Shown: positions 1 through 10,065, counted from the stretch's first letter. The stretch is 64,000 nucleotides of DNA from Novipirellula aureliae (GCF_007860185.1 NZ_SJPY01000013.1:1-64000); one strand, 5' to 3'. Program-made: numbers and translations. The notes: a model not told the origin generated them from the letters alone.

Positions 1-291
1 ACGACTTGAGCGAAACGCACGATCGAGACGCTTTCTGGAAACGCCGAGGCCAAAGAAACGATGGTTTCCGCCACCGCTGCCGCAAGACCAAAATCAAGGA
101 TTCCTAACAAACCCGGTCATGCACCCACAAAGCAAAGCTAAAAATGATCTAAAACACTATTCCAGTTTTTTGTGTCTTCTTGTGTTTTTCGTGGCCATCA
201 ATCCATCGTCATCAGAAACTTTTTCACGTACAGCTTCGTGGCTTTCTCAAAATGCATGTTGACATGGGCATCTTCTTGACGGAGTTTACCG
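1..291. other. Intergenic stretch with possible gene-end debris
   Basis: No intact gene is visible. On the minus strand an open frame of about 33 codons runs from roughly 297 down to a stop at 198-200, reading like the tail of a protein (it ends KFLMTMD), but I do not recognise the family. Together with the adjacent BlaI fragment this looks like decayed sequence. Confidence 0.3.
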
Positions 292-447
292 ATGGCTAGA
301 CCTGTTTCTTCGCAACCGACCGAGGCCGAGTTGGCAATATTGAAGATTTTGTGGAAACAGGGGCAGGCAACCACTCGGGAGATTTACAATGGACTTTCGG
401 CCGATCGCGAGACGAACGACTCGACGACGGTCCATCATTGCGGTTGA
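292..447 (+). pseudogene. BlaI/MecI/CopY-type regulator fragment, truncated
   Basis: A 51-codon frame starts at an ATG at 292 and stops at 445-447. It encodes the typical N-terminus of a BlaI/MecI/CopY winged-helix repressor: PTEAELAILKILWKQG, then a helix with ATTREIYNGLSA, then STTV. In the family this continues through the recognition helix and a dimerisation region to roughly 120-140 residues. Here the frame ends right after the TTV motif, so the DNA-recognition part is incomplete and dimerisation is absent. In planctomycetes such repressors are usually paired with an M56 BlaR-type membrane peptidase; none is nearby. I read it as a truncated relic rather than a working regulator. The family call is strong; the pseudogene status is inference from length. 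Confidence 0.7.
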
Positions 448-489
448 GTACCTGCTAACCTTTTCGTATCACCCCGGAACCGTCTCGGG

Positions 490-2349
490 CTATTTCAACG
501 GTCGCAGGATCATGGCGTGTCCGCCGCCGACGGCCATTTTTGCGTGAATCACGTCGCCGCTTTTGACGGTCACGGTTTTGATTTCATAGGCTTCGGAGTT
601 GGAAAGACCGTGCGTATCGGGTGCGTCCTGGTAAAGAGTGGCCTGATAGGTTTTTCCTGGCTCGAGAAAATCGAGTGGGACATCCAAGGTCCGGCTGGTT
701 TGATCGCTGACCGATCCGACAAACCAGACATCAGCGGATCGGCGGGCGGTTGTGATGTATTCTCCGATCTTTGAGTTCAGCACGAGAGTATCGTCCCACG
801 TTGCAGGCATCAATTTAAGGAATTCAAACAGGTCGGCCTTCTTCAGATACTCTTCCGGCGCATCGGGTAGTGTGACAAGACCGGTATAGATCACCAGCGT
901 CCGAGCCACCTCGCTAACAACCGTTGAAACATAGGAGTTCCGTTTTCTCGGGCCTTTCATTCGCTCGCCCGCATTGATGCTGTTGAGGCCGAAGTTGCCA
1001 TTGGACATATCAAGTGGCCCCGTCAATCCACTCACCATCGCCATCCTGAGAAAGGTTTCCGGTGTGAAAGCGCTTCGGCTATCCTGTTGGCCGTGGCAAT
1101 ATTCTCGCGAGATCAAGTTGGGCATCGTTCTCTCGACGCCCGTCATCGGTACAGGTCCGTCATGAAAATTAATCAGCAAATGGTTTTCCGCGGCTGCATG
1201 GATGGAATCGCGAGTGAAATCGGCCTTGTTGCCCATGAAGCCATATTTCATGCCCGAGGCACCGAGTTTCGCATAGTGGCGGAACAGTGTTCTATCACCG
1301 AAGTTGCCCTTCTTGCGATCGTAGTAGAGCATGATCTTGACGCCCTTATCTTTGGCGTAGGCCATCACCTTTTCGATGTCAACTTCGGGCGCGACGACCA
1401 TTTCCCCATCCTCCGCACTCGTGAACCAGAAATCGTCCACGGTAAAGTATTCAATTCCCTGCTCAGCGCAGAAGTCGATGTAGCGTAGGTAACTACGTGT
1501 ATCGATGTTGTAAACAAATTCGCCGTTGTCGTAGCCGTGAACGCGCCAATCCCACAGTCCCTTGCCCGGCTTGATCCAGCTCGTATCGTCCAATTTGCAA
1601 GGGGCGGCTAGGTTTAACGCCACGGTATTGACGCATAAATCTCCTGCCGTTTCGCCGAGCAGGATGACCCGCCATGGGGTCATCTGTCCCTCACCGCTTG
1701 AAACCGCTGACTGCGTGGCCGCTAGCGTCTTGGTCGCCGGATTAGCGCCCAGGGCCATGCTCTCGAATCCTGTTGACGAATAGAGATCGGATTCAAGCAA
1801 TGCCAAATGCAACCCGTCAGTACGTTCTGTTACCAGAGGAACGGCTATCTTCTTCGCCGTTGCCGGATCCCCAACGGTGCCGCCACGCTGTCCTGCGTAA
1901 TGGGCCGCGCCGTTGAGCACGTTGTAGCCGCTGGTAAATGTCATTCTTTTCCCTTCGGACGCCTCTGTCAGCACAAAGCGGAAGCCGATGCCGGTATCGA
2001 AGACCCGGCAAAGCAGGTTGACCGGGATGCCGTCGGCCGTGAGCGAAAGCGACAACTCACGATGGTGGTCACGGATCGTGGCGAACTGTCCCCATACCGG
2101 TTCCCAGCTTGTGTCGTTTTCGCGTATCGACTGATCGACCACTGCTATTTCCGCGCCTGCAAAAATCCCCAGCTTGGAGGAACCGATAACCGGCTTGCCG
2201 TCTCTCGAAACCGAGTAGAACAACTCCCCATTGGTCACTTCAAAGGCGGCCGCGGTTTGACCATCCGGCGATTGAACCACAACCGGTGCGGCAAACAGAT
2301 TCGGCACTGCCAAGACAGTTACCAATACAATTGCAAAACATCTCTTCAT
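490..2349 (-). CDS. Glycoside hydrolase family 97 (alpha-glucosidase/alpha-galactosidase-like), secreted
   Basis: 619 residues with a signal peptide (about 1-20, ending NLFA/A). Residues about 25-260 resemble the GH97 N-terminal beta-sandwich. Residues about 265-530 form the TIM barrel, with the motif GIEYFTVDDFW near 299-308 and the conserved run GVERTMPNLISREY near 404-417. A C-terminal beta domain follows. GH97 enzymes cleave alpha-linked glucosides or galactosides. In retaining members the nucleophile is the Asp of a KxDF motif; here the aligned stretch is KYGFM (368-372), with Gly as in the inverting SusB-like branch. The next motif is HDG (396-398), where inverting members tend to have HE. 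The mechanism therefore cannot be settled by eye. The gene is probably periplasmic and sits near a GH29 gene on the same strand, consistent with polysaccharide use. Start is ATG at 2349 with GGAA upstream. Confidence 0.85.
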   Translation of the reverse strand: MKRCFAIVLVTVLAVPNLFAAPVVVQSPDGQTAAAFEVTNGELFYSVSRDGKPVIGSSKLGIFAGAEIAVVDQSIRENDTSWEPVWGQFATIRDHHRELSLSLTADGIPVNLLCRVFDTGIGFRFVLTEASEGKRMTFTSGYNVLNGAAHYAGQRGGTVGDPATAKKIAVPLVTERTDGLHLALLESDLYSSTGFESMALGANPATKTLAATQSAVSSGEGQMTPWRVILLGETAGDLCVNTVALNLAAPCKLDDTSWIKPGKGLWDWRVHGYDNGEFVYNIDTRSYLRYIDFCAEQGIEYFTVDDFWFTSAEDGEMVVAPEVDIEKVMAYAKDKGVKIMLYYDRKKGNFGDRTLFRHYAKLGASGMKYGFMGNKADFTRDSIHAAAENHLLINFHDGPVPMTGVERTMPNLISREYCHGQQDSRSAFTPETFLRMAMVSGLTGPLDMSNGNFGLNSINAGERMKGPRKRNSYVSTVVSEVARTLVIYTGLVTLPDAPEEYLKKADLFEFLKLMPATWDDTLVLNSKIGEYITTARRSADVWFVGSVSDQTSRTLDVPLDFLEPGKTYQATLYQDAPDTHGLSNSEAYEIKTVTVKSGDVIHAKMAVGGGHAMILRPLK

Positions 2350-2419
2350 CTCAGTTCCATTCCTAGACAGGGACTTCTTTCGTATCGATCTGCAAGACTA
2401 GTTTAATTCCAGTTACTTG

Positions 2420-2968
2420 CGGTGAGTCGTTTTTTTGGATTCCTGCTTCGCATTCACTTTTCCCGCTCGCATGGCCGCATCGACCGTTTCCCAATCCTTC
2501 CCATTGCTGATGATCGGGGCGTTGGGAATGGCCGATCCCGTTGGCCGCTGGGCAGTGCCTGTATTCGCCGAGTTCGGAGCGCGTCTGTTTCCCCGTTTTC
2601 AACATCTGTTTCACAATCTCGGGATGGGATTCCCGCTTCGCCAAACGCCTTGATCATCTCGCCGAACCCCCAATCAAGTTCCGCGATGACGTCGCCACGC
2701 ACCCCACCTTTGGAGACGCCCGCAAACGCCTTCCCGGCTATAGATGGGGTGTGCGGATCGTTGCGGGCGATAGAGAGGAAGAAGGGTTTGTTGCCGATTC
2801 GCTTTGAGCGTTTGGGGTTCATGATTCAGCTTTTTTCGTTGCGTTTGTTCTTGCGCGCCGTAGCGCAGCAGGACCTTCGGCTCGCCTTCACGGGAGCGAA
2901 GTTTTCCGGATCGACGCCGTACAACTCTTCGTAAAAGGCATGCCAATGCCACAAGCGGTCATCGCTAC
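2420..2968 (-). pseudogene. Decayed sulfatase remnant
   Basis: Several short overlapping frames on the minus strand read like pieces of a type I sulfatase split by frameshifts. The clearest piece lies around 2640-2810: NKPFFLSIARNDPHTP, then AFAGVSKGGVRGDVIAELDW, matching the mid-region of choline/aryl-sulfatase-like enzymes (KPFFLxxxxxxPHxP ... GxYGDxxxELDWxVG). Upstream, around 2850-2968, is another conserved-looking piece (WHWHAFYEELYGVDPENF) that I cannot place with certainty and that shifts frame near 2880. No intact CxPxR active-site motif is present. It lies between the GH97 and GH29 genes, so a carbohydrate-sulfate-degrading gene probably once completed this cluster. Confidence 0.55.
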
Positions 2969-5125
2969 TCAAGTAGACGGCGCCAGTTCAACAGCGAGCT
3001 CCTGAAAGGCGGTATTTTCACCGCCTCCGCTTTCAGTGACTGGCGAAACCGCCCAGACGATCCATCGGAATTTGCCAAGCGAATGACCTTCGGTGGCACG
3101 TAAGGAAGCCGCAGTATAGTTGGCCTCGGCCTTCCCCGTATCGATTGTGCCTAGCGGTGTGTAATCGCTGAGATCCCAGCCGGGATCGGTCGCCGCGTCG
3201 CTGGCGTACAGAGCTATCTTTTGAGCCCCACGCTTTCCTTTGTAATCAACGGACCAACTGGTAATCGCTGAGACAGATTGTGTCGTGCCTAAGTCCAGTC
3301 TGTAGGATCCGTTCTGGACACCATTCGCGAACACCGGGCCGATGCCTGTAGAAAGTTTTCCGTCGCAGAGTGATCGAAGGGGATCGTTCTTGGTCTGCGG
3401 ATTTGCGGTAACGGTCCAGGTGGAGGCCTCTGCGAGCGGCAGCTTGGCGAAGCCAGTGGCGCTCGAGGCGGTTTCGATGACCACCGTTGCGCCTGATAGG
3501 GTGAAAGGTTTCATGGGCGGATGCCTAGGATCGGACTGGTCGGCTCGTCCTTCCAAATCAACCTCCTTCGTTCCCGTCAGCGCCTGATCCGCATCGTGAA
3601 CGATGACATTGGGATGGTGCTGGTTCTCGTCGGTCACAATTTCAAAGGACCAGGCATGTTCACTTTGGCCAAGATCCGTTGGGGGGGTAATTTTCAATCC
3701 CTGCGGCGTCATTTGATAACTCACCGGGGCATCGGATCCGAGCAAGCGGACGGATGCCACCTTCTCTGCGTCCCAGCCTGCCATACCTGTGATCACAAAC
3801 GGTGCATCTGGCTTGCTAAGTTTGATCGCATAAAGTTTTTTACCGTTGGTCGTGAAAGCCAATTGCTCATCTTGCTGCTCGCTCTCTTTCCAATAGCGGG
3901 AACCGTAGATCGCGTCTCCGTTAATCGACAGCCAACTCTTCATCGCCATCAGACGTTCCATCTGAGGTTCTGGAATGGTGCCATCTGGCTTCGGCCCGAT
4001 GTTTACTAGGAAATTTCCGTTACGGCTGATTACTTCAACCATCTCGTGAATCACGCGTTCGATGGACTTGTATCGGTCTCCTTCTAGATATCCGAACGAG
4101 GTTCCAAAGGTTGTGCAACTTTCCCATTTGGGCCCAATCACTTTGAGTTTGAGATTGTCCTTTTCCAAACATCCAACTCCCGCAGGCCAGTTGCGATTGC
4201 CGCCCTTGTTGTTGACGTAGACTTCTGCACCGCGCGCTGCTCCATCGTTCATGAAATCAGTGATCATATTCCGAAAACTATCGTAGAAGTATTGGACCTC
4301 CGGTTTGAAGTCGGGAGGAACCGTTCGCGAGTTGTTACCGTTTCGGGTGAAGATCGGTACGTCATCGATCCAGAGGAAGTCAGGCTGGTACTTTGTCTGA
4401 ATCTCTTTCCAACGCGCCACATAGTCGTCGACAAACTCTTTGCTCAATCCGAAGGGGCCATACAAAGAAGCCGCCTCGGGAACACGTCGGATCTCTTCGG
4501 CAATATCATCTTGAGGCACCGCATCGACTTGATAAAGCTTCTTCGCGAAAAAGGTCTGATGGCGCTCACGGTGGTAGGAAGGTGCGAACTTCAGACCATG
4601 CGTTTTCAAGGCTTTTCCAAGATCGCCGACGAGGTCCCGTTTCGGACCCATGTCCATCGCGTTCCAGGGAGTGAGATCCGAATCCCAGTTCGCCCAGCCA
4701 TCATGATGCTCGGCCGTCATGACACAGTATTTGAAGCCGACATCCGCAAAGAGCTTTGCCCATGCCTCGGGATCCCAGTTCTCGGCTTTGAATTCAGGAA
4801 TGATATCCTTGTAGCCGAAGTCTGGTGGTGTCGCTCCCCACCGATCTTGCATGTAGGGGTAGTAGTGCTCTCGCCCTGAATAGAGCAGCTTGGGGACGTG
4901 CTCGGCATAGCCTCGACCTCCTTGGCGGTAGCCAATCACACTGTAGGGACCCCAGTGAATGAAGATACCAATCTTTCCATCATCAAACCAAGCAGGAACA
5001 GGCATCTTTTGCAGTGATTCCCAGCTGCCGTCATACGGTTGCTTTTCCTGTGCTCCGAGAGTACGAGCGGCCAGTAAAACGAGGCCGATTATTAAACCGC
5101 CGAGCCATTTGTTTTTCATTGTCAT
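2969..5125 (-). CDS. GH29 alpha-L-fucosidase with C-terminal galactose-binding-like domain, secreted
   Basis: About 718 residues from the ATG at 5125 (an in-frame TTG at 5140 and an ATG at 5119 are alternatives). A signal peptide ends near TLGAQ. GH29 hallmarks: GIFIHWGPYS near residues 53-62, AEHHDGW near 138-144, and FLWIDD near 250-255, where the conserved Asp is the expected nucleophile. Residues beyond about 540 form a separate beta-rich module (LDLGTTQSVSAI, then GKFRWIVWAVSP) resembling an F5/8-type carbohydrate-binding domain. GH29 enzymes release L-fucose from glycans with retention. The protein is likely periplasmic or outer-surface. It is on the same strand as the GH97 gene, separated by a sulfatase relic. 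Substrate specificity cannot be read from the sequence. Confidence 0.88.
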   Translation of the reverse strand: MTMKNKWLGGLIIGLVLLAARTLGAQEKQPYDGSWESLQKMPVPAWFDDGKIGIFIHWGPYSVIGYRQGGRGYAEHVPKLLYSGREHYYPYMQDRWGATPPDFGYKDIIPEFKAENWDPEAWAKLFADVGFKYCVMTAEHHDGWANWDSDLTPWNAMDMGPKRDLVGDLGKALKTHGLKFAPSYHRERHQTFFAKKLYQVDAVPQDDIAEEIRRVPEAASLYGPFGLSKEFVDDYVARWKEIQTKYQPDFLWIDDVPIFTRNGNNSRTVPPDFKPEVQYFYDSFRNMITDFMNDGAARGAEVYVNNKGGNRNWPAGVGCLEKDNLKLKVIGPKWESCTTFGTSFGYLEGDRYKSIERVIHEMVEVISRNGNFLVNIGPKPDGTIPEPQMERLMAMKSWLSINGDAIYGSRYWKESEQQDEQLAFTTNGKKLYAIKLSKPDAPFVITGMAGWDAEKVASVRLLGSDAPVSYQMTPQGLKITPPTDLGQSEHAWSFEIVTDENQHHPNVIVHDADQALTGTKEVDLEGRADQSDPRHPPMKPFTLSGATVVIETASSATGFAKLPLAEASTWTVTANPQTKNDPLRSLCDGKLSTGIGPVFANGVQNGSYRLDLGTTQSVSAITSWSVDYKGKRGAQKIALYASDAATDPGWDLSDYTPLGTIDTGKAEANYTAASLRATEGHSLGKFRWIVWAVSPVTESGGGENTAFQELAVELAPST

Positions 5126-5368
5126 GATCTGTGATCTCAATTTACAAGAAGTCTTCTAAGGAATGGATGTTGTTTCTGGATGTTTGGCAAATATAACAAT
5201 CTGAGCTTTTGACACTGTCGAGTTAACGCTGTGGGACTGTTAAAACGATGGGTTTGACCACAGCCGAAGTTGCCAGACTTGGGACGTCGCTTATCGCGTC
5301 GATCCAATCTCTGGCGAGATTGACTAGGCTCCATATGAAAAGGTGCAGGACCACGAGTGCTTTGTCAC

Positions 5369-5478
5369 CGCTTGATTTTAGGCTTGGCATAGAATGGCTG
5401 GGGTATCTCGCCCCCGTAAACTGCGACGGGAAGCCACAGCCACCAAAGATGCTTACCCTGATTGATTCTTCGTTGTGA
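5369..5478 (-). repeat. Dispersed repeat copy A (related to 17990-18096)
   Basis: Read on the minus strand it contains AAGCATCTTTGGTGGCTGTG, GGCTTCCCGTCGCAGTTTAC and, further on, AAATCAAGCG, in the same order as the plus-strand stretch near 17990-18096, with about one difference in five by eye. Both copies lie in intergenic DNA next to secreted glycan-active enzymes (GH29 here, a sulfatase there). Confidence 0.65.
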
Positions 5479-6022
5479 CAAAGGACTCGTCTGTCTTTAC
5501 TGGGGGTGGAATGCGGTTGCGTGAGTATAAAATTCGTTGGTGGGTTGAGCTGAAAGTGTGCGTATCACTCTATCAGATCTCTACGACTCGATGGCATTCT
5601 CACGTGTCGCCAGGTGGGAAACCGAGGACGCTGTGGTGGGCAAGCAGGCCGGCCGTGCACAACACGACGTCCTGCAACACATTGTAGTTTCTACTTTTGA
5701 CGTAGTAAACCGGAGAAACGCTTTTCCGACGAGAGTCGGAGCGAGCTAGGCGGATAGCATGGCGCAAACTCCAATTCGATAACTCGCGTACCATCGAGAT
5801 CGATGCAGCGATGAGCGTCGCGGTGGTCGCGAGTTTCAGAAAGACTCACCTACGTGAACGCTCCAAGATTTAGAAGTACGAATTTGCAAGTCCCGATAGG
5901 AGAAGGAGGACCGGTATACCATATTGGAAGTAGCGGGAAGAACCGTATGGCTATCGCTTTCTACCGGGGCTTGCCGCACTCGCTTTGGCATTCGGAGGAC
6001 CACAAAGTTCACGATTCGGCGC

Positions 6023-6285
6023 TAGCCCGGATGATTCATTAGCCGTTTTGGCAATAGCGGCCTGTCGATTTAATCGTTTAACGCTTAGCCGAAGGCGTCA
6101 GCTTTTCCAAAAGCGGTCGCCTATGGCTTGGCGTTAAACAATCAGTCGAGTCAAACCGATTATATCGACAGGCCGCTAACGCCAAAACGGCTAATACGCA
6201 GACTGTTTTTCGAGCAATGAACGTAAACGCTTGAAGGCGTAGACGTTAGCAAAACAATTTGCAAGCCCATGAATCATCCGGGCTA
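6023..6285. repeat. Large nested inverted repeat / long hairpin
   Basis: The inner arms 6038-6069 and 6164-6195 are inverted copies of each other (about 30 of 32 positions, left arm beginning ATTAGCCGTTTTGGC). Inside them a second pair (GTTTAACGC / GCGTTAAAC) and a small central palindrome (GCTTTTCCAAAAGC) extend the stem. Outside, 6023-6039 and 6269-6285 are a perfect 17-bp inverted pair (TAGCCCGGATGATTCAT). No gene is inside. It could be a folded non-autonomous element or a structured RNA. Confidence 0.75.
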
Positions 6286-6373
6286 GGCAGACGAGCGTTT
6301 TAATCAAGGCCAAGCAAGACATTCTTCCCGCCCTGACCCCCGTTGTCCCTAGGCAAGTTGCTCCTCAGCAGAG

Positions 6374-6700
6374 CTAGGCCTCCGGCCTGAAAACAATGCG
6401 ACGGTGGTCGAGAAGTGATGGATGATGTTCACGAATCGGCCCGTCGTCGGCACCGAGCAAAGAGGCAGAGGGAGGAGTCCAGTATCGCGTACAGTTGCCG
6501 CCGTCATTTCGGCGAAACACAAACTCCCCATCGGGCTGATTAATCCAAGTCTGAATCTCAATCTCCGCTGCGATGAATTCCCAATAAAGATAGCGAACCC
6601 GCGGATCCTCTCGCATCGACATGTTGAGCCATGCCAACTCCTGTTTGGTGGCCACTTGGTCGCAGACACGTGAAAAGAGGCAAAGCAATTCAGTTTGCAT
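6374..6700 (-). pseudogene. FecR/anti-sigma-like N-terminal fragment
   Basis: 108 codons. The first half resembles the short helical N-terminus of planctomycete FecR-family proteins (family pattern LLSRLCDGxATxEExxxLxxxLxxDPxARxLYLxYxxLHA): here LFSRVCDQVATKQELAWLN, then DPRVRYLYWEFIAAEIEIQTW. In intact proteins this is followed by a membrane segment, a FecR domain and often a LamG domain, and the gene normally follows an ECF sigma factor. Here the frame runs into unrelated sequence and stops, and no sigma factor is next to it. I call it a truncated relic; it could still be expressed as a small protein. Confidence 0.5.
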
Positions 6701-6934
6701 GGTTGGCGATCGAAACGTACGCTTTGCAAGACCTTCGAATATACCTAACTTCTGTCACAACGGAAATTCTGTGATTCTCGTTAGCGAGTTCCTCGGGTTG
6801 CGTTATGTTTTGGTATCCTTTGAACTTGGAACACCCGGGGCATGCCCAAAAATCCTCCTTCCACATTGTACTCGTCCCCATTTAAGTTGAACGATCCCCT
6901 CCAATACCCTTACCCCGAAATTCACGACACGAAG

Positions 6935-8542
6935 ATGATCAAGCAACCACGCCGAAATCGCTTTCACTACCAAGACAATCGATTCGTATGGAGATCGGTT
7001 TGCTACACGCTGTTGATCAGTCTGTTGGGCGGCATCTCACCAATCGCAGCGATGGAAATTGAAAACGATGCGAATCGCAATGCCGACTACGTCGATTATG
7101 AATCGTTTGGGGCTGTAGGGGATGGAATCGCTGATGATTTGCCAGCGATTTGTAAAGCGCATGCCCATGCAAACAAGCATGCTTTGAGTGTCAGGTCAAA
7201 ACCCAACGCAACCTACCATCTGGGGCACCAGGCGATAACCGCCATCATTGCTACCGACACCGATTGGAATACTTCGAAGTTTATTATTGACGATACATCG
7301 GTCGACAATCACAAGAAATCACTTTTTGAGGTGCGATCGTTGTTAAACAGCGAGCCGTTAAAGATCACACGTCTGAAGCGAGATCAGAAGCAATTGGACG
7401 TGCATCCGGTGCGAGATTGCTATCTCACCGTATTCGACGACAATACCAAACGATATCGACGCAAAGGAAATAACCAAAACTCGGGCGTAGCACAGAGCGA
7501 TTGCTTTATTTTGCACCGCGACGGAACCATCGAAGGTGACATCGATTGGGATTACGAAGATGTGACTCGCGTCACTGTGCGGCCAATCGATAGTGATCGG
7601 CTCGTTCTTCGCGGAGGCGTCTTTACGACGATTGCAAATCGCATGAAGCAAGAGACCGGCTACAACTACTGGTCCAGAAATATCAAGATTTCGCGATCCA
7701 ATACGGAGGTGATTGGATTAACACATCACGTCGTGGGTGAAACCGAGGTGGGGCATCCTTACTCAGGTTTTATTTCTGTTCGAGATTGTGCGAACGTGAC
7801 TCTCCGAGATTGTTTTGCAACAGGACATAAAACGTACCAAACCATCGGATCGGCCAATAAGCCGGTTAGCATGGGGTCGTATGATTTCCAAGCGAGCAGC
7901 GTCGTCAACTTTTGCATGATCGGCTGCACGATGGACAATATCTTGGACCGTTCCTTGTGGGGCGTCATCGGCACCAACCACTGCAAGAACATTTTGCTGG
8001 AGGACTGCGTTTTATCCCGAATGGATACACACATGGGAGTTTCCGGTACTTATACCATTCGCCGCTGTACGCTGGGACACGCTGGACTCAACGCGATCGG
8101 ACGCGGACGGTTGACGGTGGAAGACTCCACCTTGCATGGACGTTCTCTGATTAGCTTGCGAAGCGATTATGGAAGTACTTGGGAAGGTGATGTCGTCATT
8201 CGTAACTGCCGATGGATACCATCCGGCGGCAGACAAACTTGGCCGATATTGATGCAAGTCCGTAACGATTCAACTCATGACTTTGGCTATCAATGTTTCA
8301 TGCCGACCCGTGTGACCATCGACGGGTTGTTCGTTGACGATTCGAATGTTCCTGCCAACTATCAAGGCATGTACTTGTTTGATGATCCAGATCGAGGAAG
8401 AGAGATACCTGAGTCGAAGCGATCTTTTCCTTACACACTGACCAAGGAAGTCGTGATTCAAGGCTTGAAAACGGCCAGCGGTAAAGCGCCCGTTGTTTCG
8501 CAGAACAAGCGTCTGAGAGCAAACGTTACGGTCGTACCATAA
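6935..8542 (+). CDS. Secreted right-handed beta-helix (pectate-lyase-like) protein
   Basis: 535 residues from the ATG at 6935, chosen because it places a signal peptide (hydrophobic VCYTLLISLLGGISPIAA) close to the N-terminus; the frame is open further upstream to an ATG at 6842. After the signal, VDYESFGAVGDGIADDLPAI is the classic N-terminal motif of the pectate-lyase/GH28-like superfamily (D-FGAVGDGxxDDxxAI). The remainder contains repeated short beta-strand turns typical of a parallel beta-helix (RDCANVTLRDCFATG, NHCKNILLEDCVLSRM, YTIRRCTLGHAG). Such proteins bind or cleave acidic polysaccharides. No specific catalytic residues can be assigned. The neighbourhood of GH29, GH97 and sulfatase genes fits glycan degradation. 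Confidence 0.75.
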   Translation: MIKQPRRNRFHYQDNRFVWRSVCYTLLISLLGGISPIAAMEIENDANRNADYVDYESFGAVGDGIADDLPAICKAHAHANKHALSVRSKPNATYHLGHQAITAIIATDTDWNTSKFIIDDTSVDNHKKSLFEVRSLLNSEPLKITRLKRDQKQLDVHPVRDCYLTVFDDNTKRYRRKGNNQNSGVAQSDCFILHRDGTIEGDIDWDYEDVTRVTVRPIDSDRLVLRGGVFTTIANRMKQETGYNYWSRNIKISRSNTEVIGLTHHVVGETEVGHPYSGFISVRDCANVTLRDCFATGHKTYQTIGSANKPVSMGSYDFQASSVVNFCMIGCTMDNILDRSLWGVIGTNHCKNILLEDCVLSRMDTHMGVSGTYTIRRCTLGHAGLNAIGRGRLTVEDSTLHGRSLISLRSDYGSTWEGDVVIRNCRWIPSGGRQTWPILMQVRNDSTHDFGYQCFMPTRVTIDGLFVDDSNVPANYQGMYLFDDPDRGREIPESKRSFPYTLTKEVVIQGLKTASGKAPVVSQNKRLRANVTVVP

Positions 8543-8583
8543 CGAACTCCATTGATCACACTGGCGTTGGGCACGCGGTCTAA

Positions 8584-10065
8584 CTATAGCAAAATCTCGC
8601 GAACCACTCGGCTTGATTCGACGCCCGTTAGCTTTTGGTCGAGTCCCTGGAACGGATAGGTGAAGCGATCCGAGTCGATTCCCATTACGTGCATGATGGT
8701 TGCATTGAGATCGCGGATGTGAACAGGATCTTTGACGATGTTGTAACTGAACTCGTCCGTTTCACCATGAACGACACCCTCCCGAACACCGGCACCAGCC
8801 ATCCAAACGGTAAAGCACTTGGAATGATGGTCCCGACCATAGTTGTTCAGCGTCAGTTTGCCTTGACAATAGATCGTTCGCCCAAATTCTCCTCCCCAAA
8901 CCACAAGCGTATCGTCAAGCAATCCGCGTTGGCGGAGATCGGCTAGCAATCCCGAGGAAGCCTGATCGACATCGCGGCATTGATTCGGTAGATCTTTGGG
9001 GAGCACGTCATGCTGATCCCATCCTCGATGAAAAATTTGAGAAAAACGTACCCCTCGCTCTGCCATCCGGCGAGCCATCAAGCAACAATTGGCAAACGTG
9101 CCTGGCGTCCGCACATCGGGACCGTAAAGATCGAGAACATGTTGTGGCTCATCGCTAATGTCGGTCAAATCAGGGACGCTGGTTTGCATCCGAAACGCCA
9201 TTTCATATTGAGCAATTCTCGCATTGGTTTCGGGATCGCCGATACGTTCGGCAGTATTTTTGTTGATCGCCGATAGCGAATCGAGCATCCTGCGACGGAC
9301 GACAGGATCGATCCCAGCGTGGTTCGATAAGTAAAGCACCGGATCGCCGCTGCTCCGCAACGCTACACCTTGATGTTTGCTCGGCAAGAATCCGCTGCCC
9401 CATAACCGGTTGTAGAGAGCTTGGGCTTCTTGGCGTCCTGTCCAGGAAGCCGTCATGACGACAAAGCCTGGCAAGTTTTCGTTGACACTGCCGAGTCCAT
9501 AGTTTAGCCATGCCCCCAAACTGGCTTTGCCCGGCAATTGATTTCCGGTGCAGATAGCCGTGATGGCTGGATCATGATTGATCGCGTCGGTGTACATTGA
9601 TTTGATCAATGCGATGTCATCCACTTTGCTCGCCATGTGCGGAATCAATTCACTGGCCATCGTGCCGTTTGCCCCGTGCGGCGAAAATTTGTAGATGCTC
9701 GGTGCGATTGGAAACCGATCTTGGCCGCTAGTCATCGTCGTCAAACGCTGCCCCATACGAATCGATTCAGGCAAATCTTTGTCAAACCAATCGGCCATTG
9801 CAGGTTTGTGATCCCACATGTCCATTTGGCTCGGGGCTCCCGCCATAAACAGATAAATCGCACGTTTGGCTTTCGGTGGATGATGCGGCAAACCCGGCAA
9901 TCCACCGTGCCCTTCCATTTCAGTTGCTTTTGCGTTGCCTATCCCGTTTGAGGCATCAAGCGAAGCCAATGCAACCGCTCCAAGGCCGGCGGAAGTACGA
10001 GAAAAGAACGCTCGTCTGGTCAACTGCTCTCGTGCGGATTGCCCGGGTTCCATTGCGTATGACAT
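8584..10065 (-). CDS. DUF1501 family protein with Tat signal
   Basis: 493 residues. Twin-arginine signal [20 protein letters not shown] near residues 16-35, implying folded export. The body is a DUF1501 domain, a sulfatase/alkaline-phosphatase-fold family almost always paired in planctomycetes with DUF1549/DUF1553 proteins: [20 protein letters not shown] at its start, the conserved block [12 protein letters not shown], then [17 protein letters not shown] near the end. The biochemical role is unknown. It is downstream of the DUF1549/DUF1553 gene on the same strand, so the two are likely a functional pair. The gap between them is unusually long because of a 307-bp tandem duplication that copied this gene's first codons. 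Start ATG at 10065. Confidence 0.85.
   Translation of the reverse strand: MSYAMEPGQSAREQLTRRAFFSRTSAGLGAVALASLDASNGIGNAKATEMEGHGGLPGLPHHPPKAKRAIYLFMAGAPSQMDMWDHKPAMADWFDKDLPESIRMGQRLTTMTSGQDRFPIAPSIYKFSPHGANGTMASELIPHMASKVDDIALIKSMYTDAINHDPAITAICTGNQLPGKASLGAWLNYGLGSVNENLPGFVVMTASWTGRQEAQALYNRLWGSGFLPSKHQGVALRSSGDPVLYLSNHAGIDPVVRRRMLDSLSAINKNTAERIGDPETNARIAQYEMAFRMQTSVPDLTDISDEPQHVLDLYGPDVRTPGTFANCCLMARRMAERGVRFSQIFHRGWDQHDVLPKDLPNQCRDVDQASSGLLADLRQRGLLDDTLVVWGGEFGRTIYCQGKLTLNNYGRDHHSKCFTVWMAGAGVREGVVHGETDEFSYNIVKDPVHIRDLNATIMHVMGIDSDRFTYPFQGLDQKLTGVESSRVVREILL

Larger units (their letters stand above)
5126..6373. other. Long intergenic region rich in repeats
   Basis: About 1.25 kb without a convincing gene. 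Small open frames here have no recognisable family and conflicting strands. It holds a dispersed repeat (about 5369-5478, related in inverse orientation to about 17990-18096) and a large nested inverted-repeat structure (6023-6285). I see no promoter or RNA gene that I can support. Confidence 0.5.

Noticed and set aside
2363-2952. Several overlapping frames treated as separate small genes
   Set aside because: Pieces match successive parts of one sulfatase across frames, so a decayed gene is simpler.
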